Below, in pieces: positions 40,963 to 48,451 of a stretch of 48,451 nt of DNA (position 1 is its first letter; each line of letters begins with the position of its first letter). The notes under the pieces were generated by a model. The model was not told the DNA's origin and ran no database searches. It saw only the letters and a list, made by a program, of their open reading frames with translations. The position numbers were made by a program, and so were the translations under genes. This DNA is from DAOTZR01 sp034432595 (GTDB lineage: Bacteria; Chloroflexota; Anaerolineae; B4-G1; SLSP01): contig DAOUBT010000065.1 in NCBI GenBank assembly GCA_034432595.1, positions 1 through 48,451 of the forward strand. The letters are read 5' to 3'.

Positions 40963-42012
40963 TTACGTGGCGTTGGTGTCGTGACGGCGGCGCAGTTGGC
41001 CACACCCCGCGCGGATGTCGCTGCCGCGACTCAGGCGCAAGGTGTGCGGGACGCGCAATTGCTCCAGGGCCTCCGTGAAGGCGCGGATGCGCTCCGCCGA
41101 CGGCGCGCGCCCCTCAAAGCTCTCCGTGGGATTGAGAGCAATCAGGTTCACGTGGATCAACAGGCCCGCCGTGCGCTCGGCCAGCGCGCGCGCCTGCTCC
41201 GGCGTGTCCGTCAGACCTTCGATGAGCACCCATTCCAGCGTCACGCGCCGACGGGTCCGCGCCAGATATTCACGAATGGCCTTAAACAGCTCGTCCAGCG
41301 GGTAGCGGCGGTTGATGGGCATGATTTGATTGCGCACCTCATCCGTAGCCGCATGGAGCGAAACCGCCAGATTGACCTCCAAATCCTCTTGCGCAAAGCG
41401 CCGAATCCCCGGAACAATGCCTGCCGTGCTCACCGTGATGTGCCGCTGCCCCATCCCAAAGCCGTTGGGATCAATCAGGCGGCGGATGGCGGTGAGCACC
41501 GCATCGTAATTGAGGAACGGTTCCCCCATCCCCATCAGCACGATGTTGTTGAGCCGGTCGCCCCGTGCGTGCAGCTCGCGGTGCAGATGCAGCGCCTGCG
41601 TCACGATTTCCCCCGCGCTCAAATGACGGCGAAAGCCCATCTGCCCCGTGGCGCAGAAAGCACAACCCGCCGCGCATCCCACCTGCGAGGAAAGGCAGGC
41701 GCTGTTGCGGTCAATGTAGTGCATCAGCACCACCTCAACCTGCTCCCCATCCTCCATCTCCAGCAAATCTTTGCGCGTCTCGCCATCCCATGAGACCTGT
41801 TGCGCCAGCACGCGCGGCACGTAAAGGTGCGTCTCGGCCTGCAAACGGGCGCGCAGGGATTTGGGCAGGGTTGTCATGGCCGCGATGTCGGTCACCGCCT
41901 TTTGATACAGCCATTCCCACACCTGACGCGCGCGGTAGCGCGGCTCGCCCCAGGCGGTCAGCAGCGCCTCAAGCTCGGCGTAACCCAAATCATACAGGTT
42001 CGGCGTGGTCAT
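40963..42012 (-). CDS. rlmN: 23S rRNA A2503 / tRNA A37 C2-methyltransferase
   Basis: The product has 349 residues. The radical-SAM cluster motif CxxxCxxC is at Cys113, Cys117 and Cys120 (CAAGCAFC). The methyl-carrying cysteine lies in SDIRAGCGQL near the C-terminus. Other RlmN blocks are MGMGEPFLNYD, ISVSTAG-like ITVSTAGIVPGIRRFA and NLAVSLHAATDEVRNQIMP. It makes 2-methyladenosine in rRNA and tRNA. The ATG at 42012 overlaps the stop of the MocA-HAD gene (ATGA), with GGGAGCGGG upstream. Confidence 0.96.
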   Translation of the reverse strand: MTTPNLYDLGYAELEALLTAWGEPRYRARQVWEWLYQKAVTDIAAMTTLPKSLRARLQAETHLYVPRVLAQQVSWDGETRKDLLEMEDGEQVEVVLMHYIDRNSACLSSQVGCAAGCAFCATGQMGFRRHLSAGEIVTQALHLHRELHARGDRLNNIVLMGMGEPFLNYDAVLTAIRRLIDPNGFGMGQRHITVSTAGIVPGIRRFAQEDLEVNLAVSLHAATDEVRNQIMPINRRYPLDELFKAIREYLARTRRRVTLEWVLIEGLTDTPEQARALAERTAGLLIHVNLIALNPTESFEGRAPSAERIRAFTEALEQLRVPHTLRLSRGSDIRAGCGQLRRRHDTNAT

Positions 42013-43400
42013 CGTGCCCGCTCCCAGGCCGCGAGTAAGTCCGGCAGACCGGCAAAGATCAGGTCGGGATGCACCGGTGAAAGGCGCACCATCGCCTCTG
42101 TGGTGACGCCGGAAAGCACCAGGGCCGTCAACATGCCCAGGCGCAGGCCGCCGATAATGTCGGTTTCGGGCCGGTCGCCGATGACCAGCGTCTCCTCCGG
42201 CGCGATGCCCATGCGCGCCACCGCGTAGCGGTACAGCAGCGGCTCCGGCTTGCCGATGATGATGGGCGCCTGCCCGGTGGACGCCTGCAGCGCGGCGAGT
42301 TGCGCGCCGTTACCGTGGACGATGCCGTCCTCGGTGGGATAGGTGCGGTCGGGATTGGTGCCCACAAAGTGCGCGCCGCGGTGGATGAGGCGCGTCGCCG
42401 TGGCCAGTTTCTCCCAGCTCAGGTGCCGATCCCAGCCCACCGCCACCACGTCCGCGGCACTCCCATCGGAAAGCGGCAGGCCGCGTTCCTGAAGCGCCTG
42501 CAGCAGGCCATCCCCGCCAATCGGATAGACGCGCGCACCGGGCCAGGTGGTGGCGATGAAGTCCGCCGTCCCTATCGCGGAACTCAGCACGTGAGCGGCG
42601 GTCGTCATCACCCCCATACGCGCCAGCTTTTGCACGTATTGTTCGGGCGTTTTGGAGGCGTTGTTGGTGACGAGTTGATACGCGATGCCGTGCGCCTCCA
42701 GAAAAGCGAAAAAGTCCTGCAAACCCGGCAGGGGACGGTCGCCCGTCCAGAGCACCCCGTCCATATCGCAGATGACGCCGCGCACCGCGCGCAGGCGCGC
42801 CTCCGGCTGCGGGCGCGGACGCGCGAGCAAGCGCGCGTAGGTTTCCGGCGTGTCCACATCGGTGAAAGGCTCCGCCTCCGGCCAGGGCATTTCGGCCAGG
42901 TGATGCGGGTACGCGCTAAAGAGGGCGCGCCCGCCAACATCACCGCGCAGACGGGCCAGCTCCGGGAAGAGGGCGCGCGCGAACAGCACCGGGCTGCGGC
43001 GCTCGCCCGCGACGGTAGGGACGACGATGGACGCCGTGCTTTCGCGATAGCGCGCCACGAGCGCGCGCAGCACCTCCGGCGTCAGCAGCGGCTGATCGGC
43101 TTGCAAAAACACCGCCGCCTCCACCTCGCGCGGGAGGGCCGCCACGCCCAGCGCCAGGCTTGTGCTGATGCCCTCCTCCCAGCGGTAGTTGGTGAGAAGC
43201 TGCACCGGCCGCCCGGCCAGCGCCTGCGTCACCGCTTCCGCCTCCGCGCCGACGACGACCATCATCGGCGCCAGGTCCGCCGTCCAGGCTACATCCGCGA
43301 CGTGCGCCACCATGGGGCGCCCTTCCCACGTCAACAATTGTTTGGGCTGACCGAAACGGCTCGATCCGCCCGCAGCTAAAATAACAGCAGCAATAGCCAT
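42009..43400 (-). CDS. Fusion of a MocA-like nucleotidyltransferase and a NagD-type HAD phosphatase
   Basis: The product has 463 residues in two domains. Residues 1-~195 are a MobA/MocA-like NTP transferase: LAAGGSSRFGQPKQLL (nucleotide loop), NYRWEEGISTSL, FLQADQPLL. Such enzymes move CTP, GTP or another NTP onto molybdopterin or a sugar-like acceptor. Residues ~205-455 are a HAD-IIA phosphatase: ICDMDGVLWTGD, VTNNASKTPEQYV, IIIGKPEP and LVIGDRPETDIIGG. No xanthine-dehydrogenase or molybdenum genes are nearby, so a molybdopterin role is unproven. ATG 43400 follows GGAGTTGACG. The end overlaps rlmN by ATGA. Confidence 0.85.
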   Translation of the reverse strand: MAIAAVILAAGGSSRFGQPKQLLTWEGRPMVAHVADVAWTADLAPMMVVVGAEAEAVTQALAGRPVQLLTNYRWEEGISTSLALGVAALPREVEAAVFLQADQPLLTPEVLRALVARYRESTASIVVPTVAGERRSPVLFARALFPELARLRGDVGGRALFSAYPHHLAEMPWPEAEPFTDVDTPETYARLLARPRPQPEARLRAVRGVICDMDGVLWTGDRPLPGLQDFFAFLEAHGIAYQLVTNNASKTPEQYVQKLARMGVMTTAAHVLSSAIGTADFIATTWPGARVYPIGGDGLLQALQERGLPLSDGSAADVVAVGWDRHLSWEKLATATRLIHRGAHFVGTNPDRTYPTEDGIVHGNGAQLAALQASTGQAPIIIGKPEPLLYRYAVARMGIAPEETLVIGDRPETDIIGGLRLGMLTALVLSGVTTEAMVRLSPVHPDLIFAGLPDLLAAWERAR

Positions 43401-43472
43401 CGTCAACTCCGTGCCTCAATTTCAGGTTTAGTCCAGCATCCAGTTTCCTGCTTCCGGTTTCCCGCTCCCGCG

Positions 43473-44174
43473 TTACGGGTGGATATTCACCAAGGTCCCC
43501 ACCTCGGCGTGTTCAAAGACCCAGGCCGCATCCTCGTTGCGCATGGTGACGCAGCCGGCGCTGGCCGGTTGACCCATGGGCGTGCCCCAATACGTCCCGT
43601 GGATGCCGTAGCCCTGATAGAAATACAGGACATACGGCACTTTAGGGTAGAAATACCCCGGCCCTTCCATATCGTCGTAGAGCAATTTAATCCACACACG
43701 GAACTGCCCGACCGGCGTGGGGGTATTCCACTTGCCGGTGGAAACCGTAAACGCTTTGAGAATTTTGTTCCCCCGGTAGGCATAGAGCTTCTGCTCGCTC
43801 AAGTCCACGTCAATCCAAAAGGTTGGCGTGGGCGTGGGCGAAGGCCAGGACGTGGGATAGGGCGTCGCGGTGGCCGTCGGCGTTGGCGTGGACGTGCGCG
43901 TCGGTCGCGGCGTGATCGTCGGCGTGAAGGTGGGCGGCGGTTGCCGCGTGGGGATGGGGGTTGCCGTGGGCAGGGGCGTGGGCGTGGGCGGGACGGGCGT
44001 CGGCATCAAGGTAGGCAGGGGCGAATACAGCCGCAGCGCCCCGCCGGAAAGCTCGGCCAGCGGATCCTCCCCACGTTCTGCTGTGGTGAGGACGTATTGG
44101 GTCCCCAGCACCAGCAGCGCGAAGAACAACGCGCTCATGAGCAGAAAAATCCGTATCAAGCTTGTGCCACGCAT
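43473..44174 (-). CDS. L,D-transpeptidase (YkuD) with Pro/Thr linker
   Basis: The product has 233 residues. A signal anchor (IRIFLLMSALFFALLVLG) and a Pro/Thr linker (~50-108) precede the YkuD domain. The catalytic block reads YGIHGTYW...PASAGCVTMRN, with the nucleophile Cys in SAGC; the usual His of SHGC is Ala. It should make 3-3 peptidoglycan crosslinks or attach proteins to the wall. ATG 44174 lies two bases past the stop of the paralogue upstream. The TTG two codons earlier is an alternative start that would overlap that stop. Confidence 0.9.
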   Translation of the reverse strand: MRGTSLIRIFLLMSALFFALLVLGTQYVLTTAERGEDPLAELSGGALRLYSPLPTLMPTPVPPTPTPLPTATPIPTRQPPPTFTPTITPRPTRTSTPTPTATATPYPTSWPSPTPTPTFWIDVDLSEQKLYAYRGNKILKAFTVSTGKWNTPTPVGQFRVWIKLLYDDMEGPGYFYPKVPYVLYFYQGYGIHGTYWGTPMGQPASAGCVTMRNEDAAWVFEHAEVGTLVNIHP

Positions 44175-44176
44175 CG

Positions 44177-44806
44177 TCAATACCCGTCGTGGATGATCAC
44201 CTCAGTATGCAGTGGCGCCCACTCGTACAACCAGCGGGCATCCTCAACACGCATGTTGATGCAGCCATGACTCTGCGGCGTGCCGATTTTCTTGTTCCAC
44301 GGCGCGCCATGAATCCCATAGCCCTGATAAAAATACATCACATACGGCACGTTGGCAATGTAATAGTCCGCGCCCTGCATATCATCGTAACGCAGCTTTA
44401 AATAGATGCGGAAATGCCCGGTCACCGTAGGCGTTGCGCGCTTACCGGAGGAGATCACAAACGTGCGCACCAGCTTCGTATCCTCGTAAGCATAGAGCCG
44501 CTGCGCCTTCAAATCCACCGAAATCCAGCGCCAGCCCTCCGGCAGTGGGGTGGGCGAGAGCGTGCCGGTAGGCGTGGGTGAGGGTGTGGGCGTCGGCGTG
44601 CGGGTGGGACGCGGCGTCGGCGTGGGAGAAGGGGTAAACGTCGGCCACGGCGTGTTCGTCGGCGAGGGGGTAACCGTCGCCGTCAGCGTCGCCGTGACGG
44701 GCGCCTCCGCCCATACGTCCACACCGGGCGTCTGCATCGCCATAAAACCGGCGAGCGCCATCAAAACCGCCAACAGCAACAGCACACCACCGAGATTCCG
44801 TCGCAT
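44177..44806 (-). CDS. L,D-transpeptidase (YkuD) with Pro/Thr linker, paralogue
   Basis: The product has 209 residues (211 if the ATG at 44812 is used; AGAGGA favours 44806). Its plan equals that of the downstream gene: signal anchor, Pro/Thr linker, YkuD domain with YGIHGAPW and SHGCINMR, the intact motif. The two domains share YDDM.G..Y...VPYV.YFYQGYGIHG, so they arose by tandem duplication. They probably act on peptidoglycan outside the membrane with different acceptors. The space upstream (44813-45093) holds AT-rich promoter-like words (TAGAAT, TAAAAT) on the minus strand and a palindromic repeat. Confidence 0.9.
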   Translation of the reverse strand: MRRNLGGVLLLLAVLMALAGFMAMQTPGVDVWAEAPVTATLTATVTPSPTNTPWPTFTPSPTPTPRPTRTPTPTPSPTPTGTLSPTPLPEGWRWISVDLKAQRLYAYEDTKLVRTFVISSGKRATPTVTGHFRIYLKLRYDDMQGADYYIANVPYVMYFYQGYGIHGAPWNKKIGTPQSHGCINMRVEDARWLYEWAPLHTEVIIHDGY

Positions 44807-44944
44807 CCTCATCCTCTGAACTCAACTTCCTGCTCTTATTTTACCCTATTCTACCCTAAGGTAGCCAATCTCCAAACGACCCTTTGCAACAGATCCACAG
44901 GAAAACGCGCAGGCCATGAGCAGGCAATCGTGACATGCCGTAAC

Positions 44945-44988
44945 GGGGGGTAGGCGAAAGCATTGCCTTCGCTCATCCCCTACCCCGG
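44945..44988. repeat. Palindromic element, short copy
   Basis: GGGGTAGGCGAAAGC pairs imperfectly with GCCTTCGCTCATCCCCTACCCC around ATT. It is the core of the element at 10115-10343, here as a single hairpin in the divergent space between an L,D-transpeptidase gene and tatD. Confidence 0.6.
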
Positions 44989-45093
44989 CTTCCCCACCCG
45001 GCCTTTGCTCACGCAGGGACCCGGCTGGAAACTCATCAGCGGCGCGTTCAACGGCAGCTCCAAGGTGGGATGGCCGAGCGTTACGAAATGCCG

Positions 45094-45099
45094 TATAAT
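45094..45099 (+). promoter_or_regulatory. -10 box for tatD
   Basis: A perfect TATAAT lies 40 bases before ATG 45140. The -35 is weak. An in-frame ATG at 45104 lies right at the predicted transcription start, so it is not used as the start; AAAGAGGA before 45140 is. Confidence 0.45.
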
Positions 45100-45139
45100 A
45101 TCCATGGCCCTGCGCCAGATTTTACCCAAAGAGGACAGC

Positions 45140-45946
45140 ATGATAGACACCCATGTTCACCTGCACTTCAAACCCTATCAGGCCGACCTGGACGCCGTCC
45201 TGAGTCGCGCTGCCGCGGCAGGCGTCCGCGCCTGCATCCTTCCCGCCACCAACCTGGACGATAGCCGTCAGGCTATCGCCTTCTGCGAGCGCTATAGCTC
45301 CGCCGCCTGCGCCCTCTACGCTGCCGTGGGCTTCCACCCCACCGACGCCCACCTCTGCACGCGCGAAGCTTTAGCCGAACTGCGCGACCTGGCACAGCAT
45401 CCGCGCGTCGTCGCCATCGGCGAAATTGGCCTGGACTTCTACTGGCCCAACGTCAAAGACCGCACCTGGCCCTGCGCCACCCCGGATGAGCAGCGCACCG
45501 CCTTCCGTGCCCTGCTGGACCTGGCCGGCACGCTCGACCTGCCCGTCATCGTCCACGACCGGGACGCGCACGAGGAAACCCTGGCCCTGCTGCGCGCCTG
45601 GGGAGGCCGGGGCACACTCCACGCCTATGCCGGTGGCCCTGCCCTGCTCGATGAGGCGCTCGCCCTGGGCTTCTCCATCGGCATGGATGGCCCCGTCACC
45701 TTCGCCAAAGCCACCGCCCTGCACGCCGTCGCCCGCGCCGTCCCGCTGGAACGCCTCCTCCTGGAAACCGATGGCCCCTACCTCACCCCCGAACCCTACC
45801 GCGGACAGCGCAACGAACCCGCCTACCTCACCCACATCGCCGCGCGCATCGCTGAGCTGCGCAGCCTGCCCGTGGCGGAAATCCAACGCATCACCGCGGC
45901 CAACGCGCGCCGGCTCTTCAATCTGAATGAACCCCCTGTGGTATAA
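45140..45946 (+). CDS. tatD: TatD-family metal-dependent deoxyribonuclease
   Basis: The product has 268 residues. Metal ligands are in MIDTHVHLHF (H-x-H), IGEIGLDFYW (Glu), VIVHDRDAHEE (His) and LLETDGPYLTPEP (Asp), with HAYAGGP in place of the common H-x-F-S-G. TatD enzymes are 3'-5' exonucleases in DNA turnover and repair. The start at 45140 has AAAGAGGA five bases before it. The stop codon overlaps the -10 box of the next gene. Confidence 0.93.
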   Translation: MIDTHVHLHFKPYQADLDAVLSRAAAAGVRACILPATNLDDSRQAIAFCERYSSAACALYAAVGFHPTDAHLCTREALAELRDLAQHPRVVAIGEIGLDFYWPNVKDRTWPCATPDEQRTAFRALLDLAGTLDLPVIVHDRDAHEETLALLRAWGGRGTLHAYAGGPALLDEALALGFSIGMDGPVTFAKATALHAVARAVPLERLLLETDGPYLTPEPYRGQRNEPAYLTHIAARIAELRSLPVAEIQRITAANARRLFNLNEPPVV

Positions 45947-45947
45947 T
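45942..45947 (+). promoter_or_regulatory. -10 box overlapping the tatD stop codon
   Basis: TATAAT (45942-45947) includes the TAA of tatD. Transcription from near 45954 would produce a short leader that keeps the AAGGGGAG ribosome site of the polyprenyl synthase. The -35 is weak, so this may be a secondary promoter. Confidence 0.4.
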
Positions 45948-45975
45948 GAACGTGATTTTCAAGGGGAGAACGGGT

Positions 45976-46941
45976 GTGAGCACTTTACTTTATCGTGACC
46001 TGATAGCTCAGGATATTGCTGCAGTTGAACAAACCATGCTGCCTCAAGGCGAGCGCATCCCAACGCCGGTGCGCGCGGCCCTGGCCTCTCTCATCCAACG
46101 CGGCGGCAAGCGTTTACGCCCCGCCCTGGTCCTGCTTGGCGCGCACATCTTCGGCGCGGACCTTGCGCGCGTCATTCCCGTCGCCGCAGCCATCGAGATG
46201 CTGCATACCGCCACCCTCATCCACGACGACCTGATTGACGGCGCCCTCACCCGCCGCGGCGTGGAAACCCTCAACGCGCGCTGGTCGCCTGCCGCCACCG
46301 TCCTTGCCGGCGACCTGGCCTTCGCCTGGTCCGCGGAACTGGCCGCGCGCGGCGAAAACCTCCCGCTGATGACGCGCTTCTCCCAGGTCCTCGGCGTCAT
46401 TTGCGGTGGCGAACTGCAACAAATGTTCATCGGACGGGGCCACATCCCCACCCGCGAGGAATACGAAGAACGCATCTTCGCCAAAACCGCCTCCCTCTTC
46501 GCCCTTTCGGCGGAGACCGGTCCGCGCATCGCCGGCGCCCCCGCGGAAGACATCACGCACTGGCACGAATTCGGGCGCTTGCTGGGCCTCGCCTTCCAGA
46601 TCGCCGACGACATCCTCGACTTCACCGCCGACGAAGCTACCCTGGGCAAACCCGTGGGCAGTGACCTGCGCCAACAACTGGTCACCCTGCCGGTCCTCTA
46701 CTACCTCGACCTGAACCCGCAGGACACGCGCCTGCAAGCTGTGCTGGACGGGCGCGCCGACGCCGCCCTGACGGACGCCCTCATTGCCGACATACGCGCC
46801 TCGGCGGCGCCGCAGCGGGCACGGGAGACGGCGGAGACCTACGTGGCTCAGGCCCTTGCGCACCTCGCCGCCTACCCCCCATCGCCCTACCTGGAGGCGG
46901 TGCGCGAAATTGCGCGCTTCTCCCTGCACCGGCTCTACTGA
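45976..46941 (+). CDS. trans-Polyprenyl diphosphate synthase
   Basis: The product has 321 residues. Both aspartate-rich motifs are present: LIHDDLID (first, DDxxD) and QIADDILDF (second), with GGKRLRPALVLL and the GGELQQM helix. Small residues before the first motif (MLHTATLIHDD) indicate a long-chain product such as a quinone side chain or a carrier lipid precursor. The start is GTG 45976, seven bases after AAGGGGAG; the ATG at 45946 lies inside the promoter and has no ribosome site. It follows tatD on the same strand. Confidence 0.92.
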   Translation: MSTLLYRDLIAQDIAAVEQTMLPQGERIPTPVRAALASLIQRGGKRLRPALVLLGAHIFGADLARVIPVAAAIEMLHTATLIHDDLIDGALTRRGVETLNARWSPAATVLAGDLAFAWSAELAARGENLPLMTRFSQVLGVICGGELQQMFIGRGHIPTREEYEERIFAKTASLFALSAETGPRIAGAPAEDITHWHEFGRLLGLAFQIADDILDFTADEATLGKPVGSDLRQQLVTLPVLYYLDLNPQDTRLQAVLDGRADAALTDALIADIRASAAPQRARETAETYVAQALAHLAAYPPSPYLEAVREIARFSLHRLY

Positions 46942-46942
46942 G

Positions 46943-47833
46943 ATGGGCTGCTCCAGCTCGCCGCGCTGGCGCTTTATTTTTTGGGGATGGTGGCTCACGG
47001 TAGCGTTCCTGGCCGCCTGTGCCCGTCCCACCCCGCCCCCGCAGCGCTTTGATGGACAGCGCGCCGCCACCTGGGTTGAGAAGCAATGTGCCTCAGGTCC
47101 GCGCGTGACGGGCAGCGCAGCGCGCGACGCCGTCTTCGACCTCATCCGCGCGGAGCTGACCTCCCTGGGCTGGACGGTGGACGAGCAAGGCTTCGACTAT
47201 CGCGGCGTGACGGTGCGCAACCTGCTGGCCTGGCGTGGCGAAGGCGAAGCCGTGCTGCTTGGCGCGCACTACGACTCGCGCGCCTCCGCCGATCAAGAAG
47301 ACCCCACGCAGCCCGTCCTGGGCGCCAACGACGGCGCGAGCGGCGTGGCCGTCCTGCTGGAACTGGCGCGCGTGCTCGAGGTGGATTGGACGCAGCGGCG
47401 CATCTACCTGGCCTTCTTCGACGCGGAGGACAACGGCGACCTGAACGGCTGGCCGTGGAGCGTGGGGGCTGAGACCATGGCCGCGCGGTGGGACGAAAGC
47501 GGCCATCCGCCCCTGAAGCAAGTGGTCATTGTGGACATGGTGGGCGACGCCGACCTGCAACTCTACTACGACGGCAACTCCGACGCGGCCCTGCGCGAGA
47601 CCCTGTGGTCCCTGGCCGCGGCGCAAGGCTACGAGGCGATTTTCATCCCCCGCGTCAAATACTTCATGATAGATGACCATCTCCCCTTTGCGCAACGCGG
47701 CATCCCGGCGGTGGACATCATTGACTTCGATTACCCCTACTGGCACACCACGCAGGACACGCCGGACAAAATCGCGCCGGCCAGCCTGGAGGCCGTCGGG
47801 CGCGTGCTGGAGACGTGGTTAGAGCAGCCATAA
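46943..47833 (+). CDS. M28-family glutaminyl-cyclase-like lipoprotein
   Basis: The product has 296 residues. A signal peptide with lipobox LAAC marks a lipoprotein. The domain has the glutaminyl-peptide cyclotransferase pattern of the M28 fold: LLGAHYDSRA, GANDGASGVAVLLELARVL, AFFDAEDNGDLNG, VIVDMVGDADL, DDHLPFAQRG and DFDYPYWHTTQDTPDKI. The single-zinc ligands (Asp, Glu/Asp, His) fit. It would turn N-terminal Gln or Glu of exported proteins into pyroglutamate, or act as an aminopeptidase. Here the usual Glu of FFDGEE is Ala-Glu-Asp (DAEDNG). ATG 46943 starts one base after the upstream stop. Confidence 0.85.
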   Translation: MGCSSSPRWRFIFWGWWLTVAFLAACARPTPPPQRFDGQRAATWVEKQCASGPRVTGSAARDAVFDLIRAELTSLGWTVDEQGFDYRGVTVRNLLAWRGEGEAVLLGAHYDSRASADQEDPTQPVLGANDGASGVAVLLELARVLEVDWTQRRIYLAFFDAEDNGDLNGWPWSVGAETMAARWDESGHPPLKQVVIVDMVGDADLQLYYDGNSDAALRETLWSLAAAQGYEAIFIPRVKYFMIDDHLPFAQRGIPAVDIIDFDYPYWHTTQDTPDKIAPASLEAVGRVLETWLEQP

Positions 47834-47913
47834 AGCCCCGGCGCGCTGGCCCCTTCCCCTGAAAAGCGACTTCCATTCGCCGGAAGCGAAAGGTCCAGGC
47901 GCGAGTTCAACCG

Positions 47914-47980
47914 CCAGCCTGGACAGGGTATCCGATGATTTCAACACCCGTGGAGAAAGGCGAAGGTCATGCCTTCGCCA
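47914..47980. repeat. Copy of the palindromic element (left arm and core)
   Basis: CCAGCCTGGACAGGGTATCC, then GATTTCAACAC and the core AGGCGAAGGTCATGCCTTCG match the left half of the element at 10115-10343. It stands immediately before the 71-bp array. Confidence 0.6.
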
Positions 47981-47986
47981 TAACCC

Positions 47987-48451
47987 TCTGCCTGGAAAGC
48001 CAAAGTCCAGAAGCGTTCCCCCAAAAATCCGGGGACTATAACCCTCAACCTGGAGGGCCAAAGTCCAGGACCATGCCCCCTGGCCTGGAAGGCAAAAATC
48101 CGGGGACTATAATCCTCAGCCTGGAGGGCCAAAGTCCAGGACCATGCCCCCTGGCCTGAAAGGCAAAAATCCGGGGACCATAATCCTCTGCCTGGAGGGC
48201 CAAAGTCCAGGACCATGCCCCCTGGCCTGGAAGGCAAAAATCCGGGGACTATAATCCTCTGCCTGGAGGGCCAAAGTCCAGAAGCGTTCCCCCTGGCCTG
48301 GAAGGCAAAAATCCGGGGACCATAACCCTCTGCCTGGAGGGCCAAAGTCCAGGACCATGCCCCCTGGCCTGAAAGGCAAAAATCCGGGGACTATAATCCT
48401 CTGCCTGGAGGGCCAAAGTCCAGGACCATGCCCTCTGGCCTGGAAGGCAAA
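47987..48451. repeat. 71-bp tandem repeat array, running off the window
   Basis: The word AAGTCC recurs at 48003, 48061, 48132, 48203, 48274, 48345 and 48416: after a first 58-bp unit the spacing is exactly 71 bp each time. Units are nearly identical, with a short hairpin (CCTGGA...TCCAGG), a CCCCTGGCC segment and ATCCGGGGACTATAAT. Several units carry a perfect TATAAT. No variable spacers exist, so it is not CRISPR. Open frames here result from composition. Confidence 0.93.

Noticed and set aside
47987..48451. Possible CRISPR array or coding repeats at the right edge
   Set aside because: The 71-bp unit is conserved along its full length. Since 71 is not divisible by three, the open frames shift between units and do not encode a stable repeat protein.

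Overview
The window looks like chromosomal DNA of a GC-rich bacterium of the phylum Chloroflexota, probably Anaerolineae or a close relative. This is inferred from several features together: Thr/Pro linkers of the TPTPTP type in many exported proteins, an archaeal/eukaryotic-type prolyl-tRNA synthetase, aconitase-X subunits, a gingipain-like C25 peptidase, a protein with DUF4032-like segments, and intergenic spaces filled with short palindromic repeats. I found no phage, plasmid, rRNA, tRNA, CRISPR or intact transposase gene.

Layout. 1-7.6 kb: exported proteins and proteases. They are a C25-like N-terminus running off the left edge, a tail-anchored secreted protein, a large M28 peptidase, an S26-peptidase/FnIII-like fusion and a C25 peptidase, followed closely by the aconitase-X small subunit. 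7.6-8.15 kb: a palindromic repeat array. 8.15-14.1 kb (minus): aconitase-X large subunit, CoaE, a palindromic repeat element, an ABC-F ATPase, an MFS carrier and a small membrane protein. 14.1-22.8 kb: a small unknown gene, then minus-strand ProRS, a ParB/DUF4032-like protein with a triplicated module overlapping a metallophosphoesterase and a MazG-like enzyme, a GH3 hexosaminidase lipoprotein, PepA and two ferritin-like paralogues. 22.9-23.65 kb: a second palindromic array, followed by an unexplained island.

24-30 kb (plus): an LCP cell-wall ligase, a metallophosphoesterase and a GDT1-type cation transporter joined by ATGA overlaps, then a three-gene ABC-2 exporter. 30.2-34.1 kb (minus): a complete polyamine/iron/phosphonate-type ABC importer. 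34.4-37.5 kb (plus): an S9 peptidase, ribosomal protein S20 and an endonuclease V homologue that has lost its catalytic residues. 37.5-44.8 kb (minus): an MgtC/DUF4010 protein, GlgX, RlmN, a MocA-HAD fusion and two L,D-transpeptidases. 45.1-47.8 kb (plus): TatD, a polyprenyl synthase and a glutaminyl-cyclase-like lipoprotein. From 47.9 kb to the edge: another copy of the palindromic element, then a 71-bp tandem array that continues out of the window.

Main themes are cell-envelope construction (LCP, L,D-transpeptidases, NagZ, a polyprenyl synthase), extracellular proteolysis and peptide use (two M28-fold enzymes, C25, S9, PepA), and membrane transport. The most unusual items are the catalytically altered EndoV homologue with four cysteines at or near the former active site, the S26 domain that topology places in the cytoplasm, the split aconitase-X genes facing each other across a repeat array, the ParB/triplicated-module protein, and several promoters whose -10 box sits 6-7 bases before the start codon, which suggests leaderless mRNAs.
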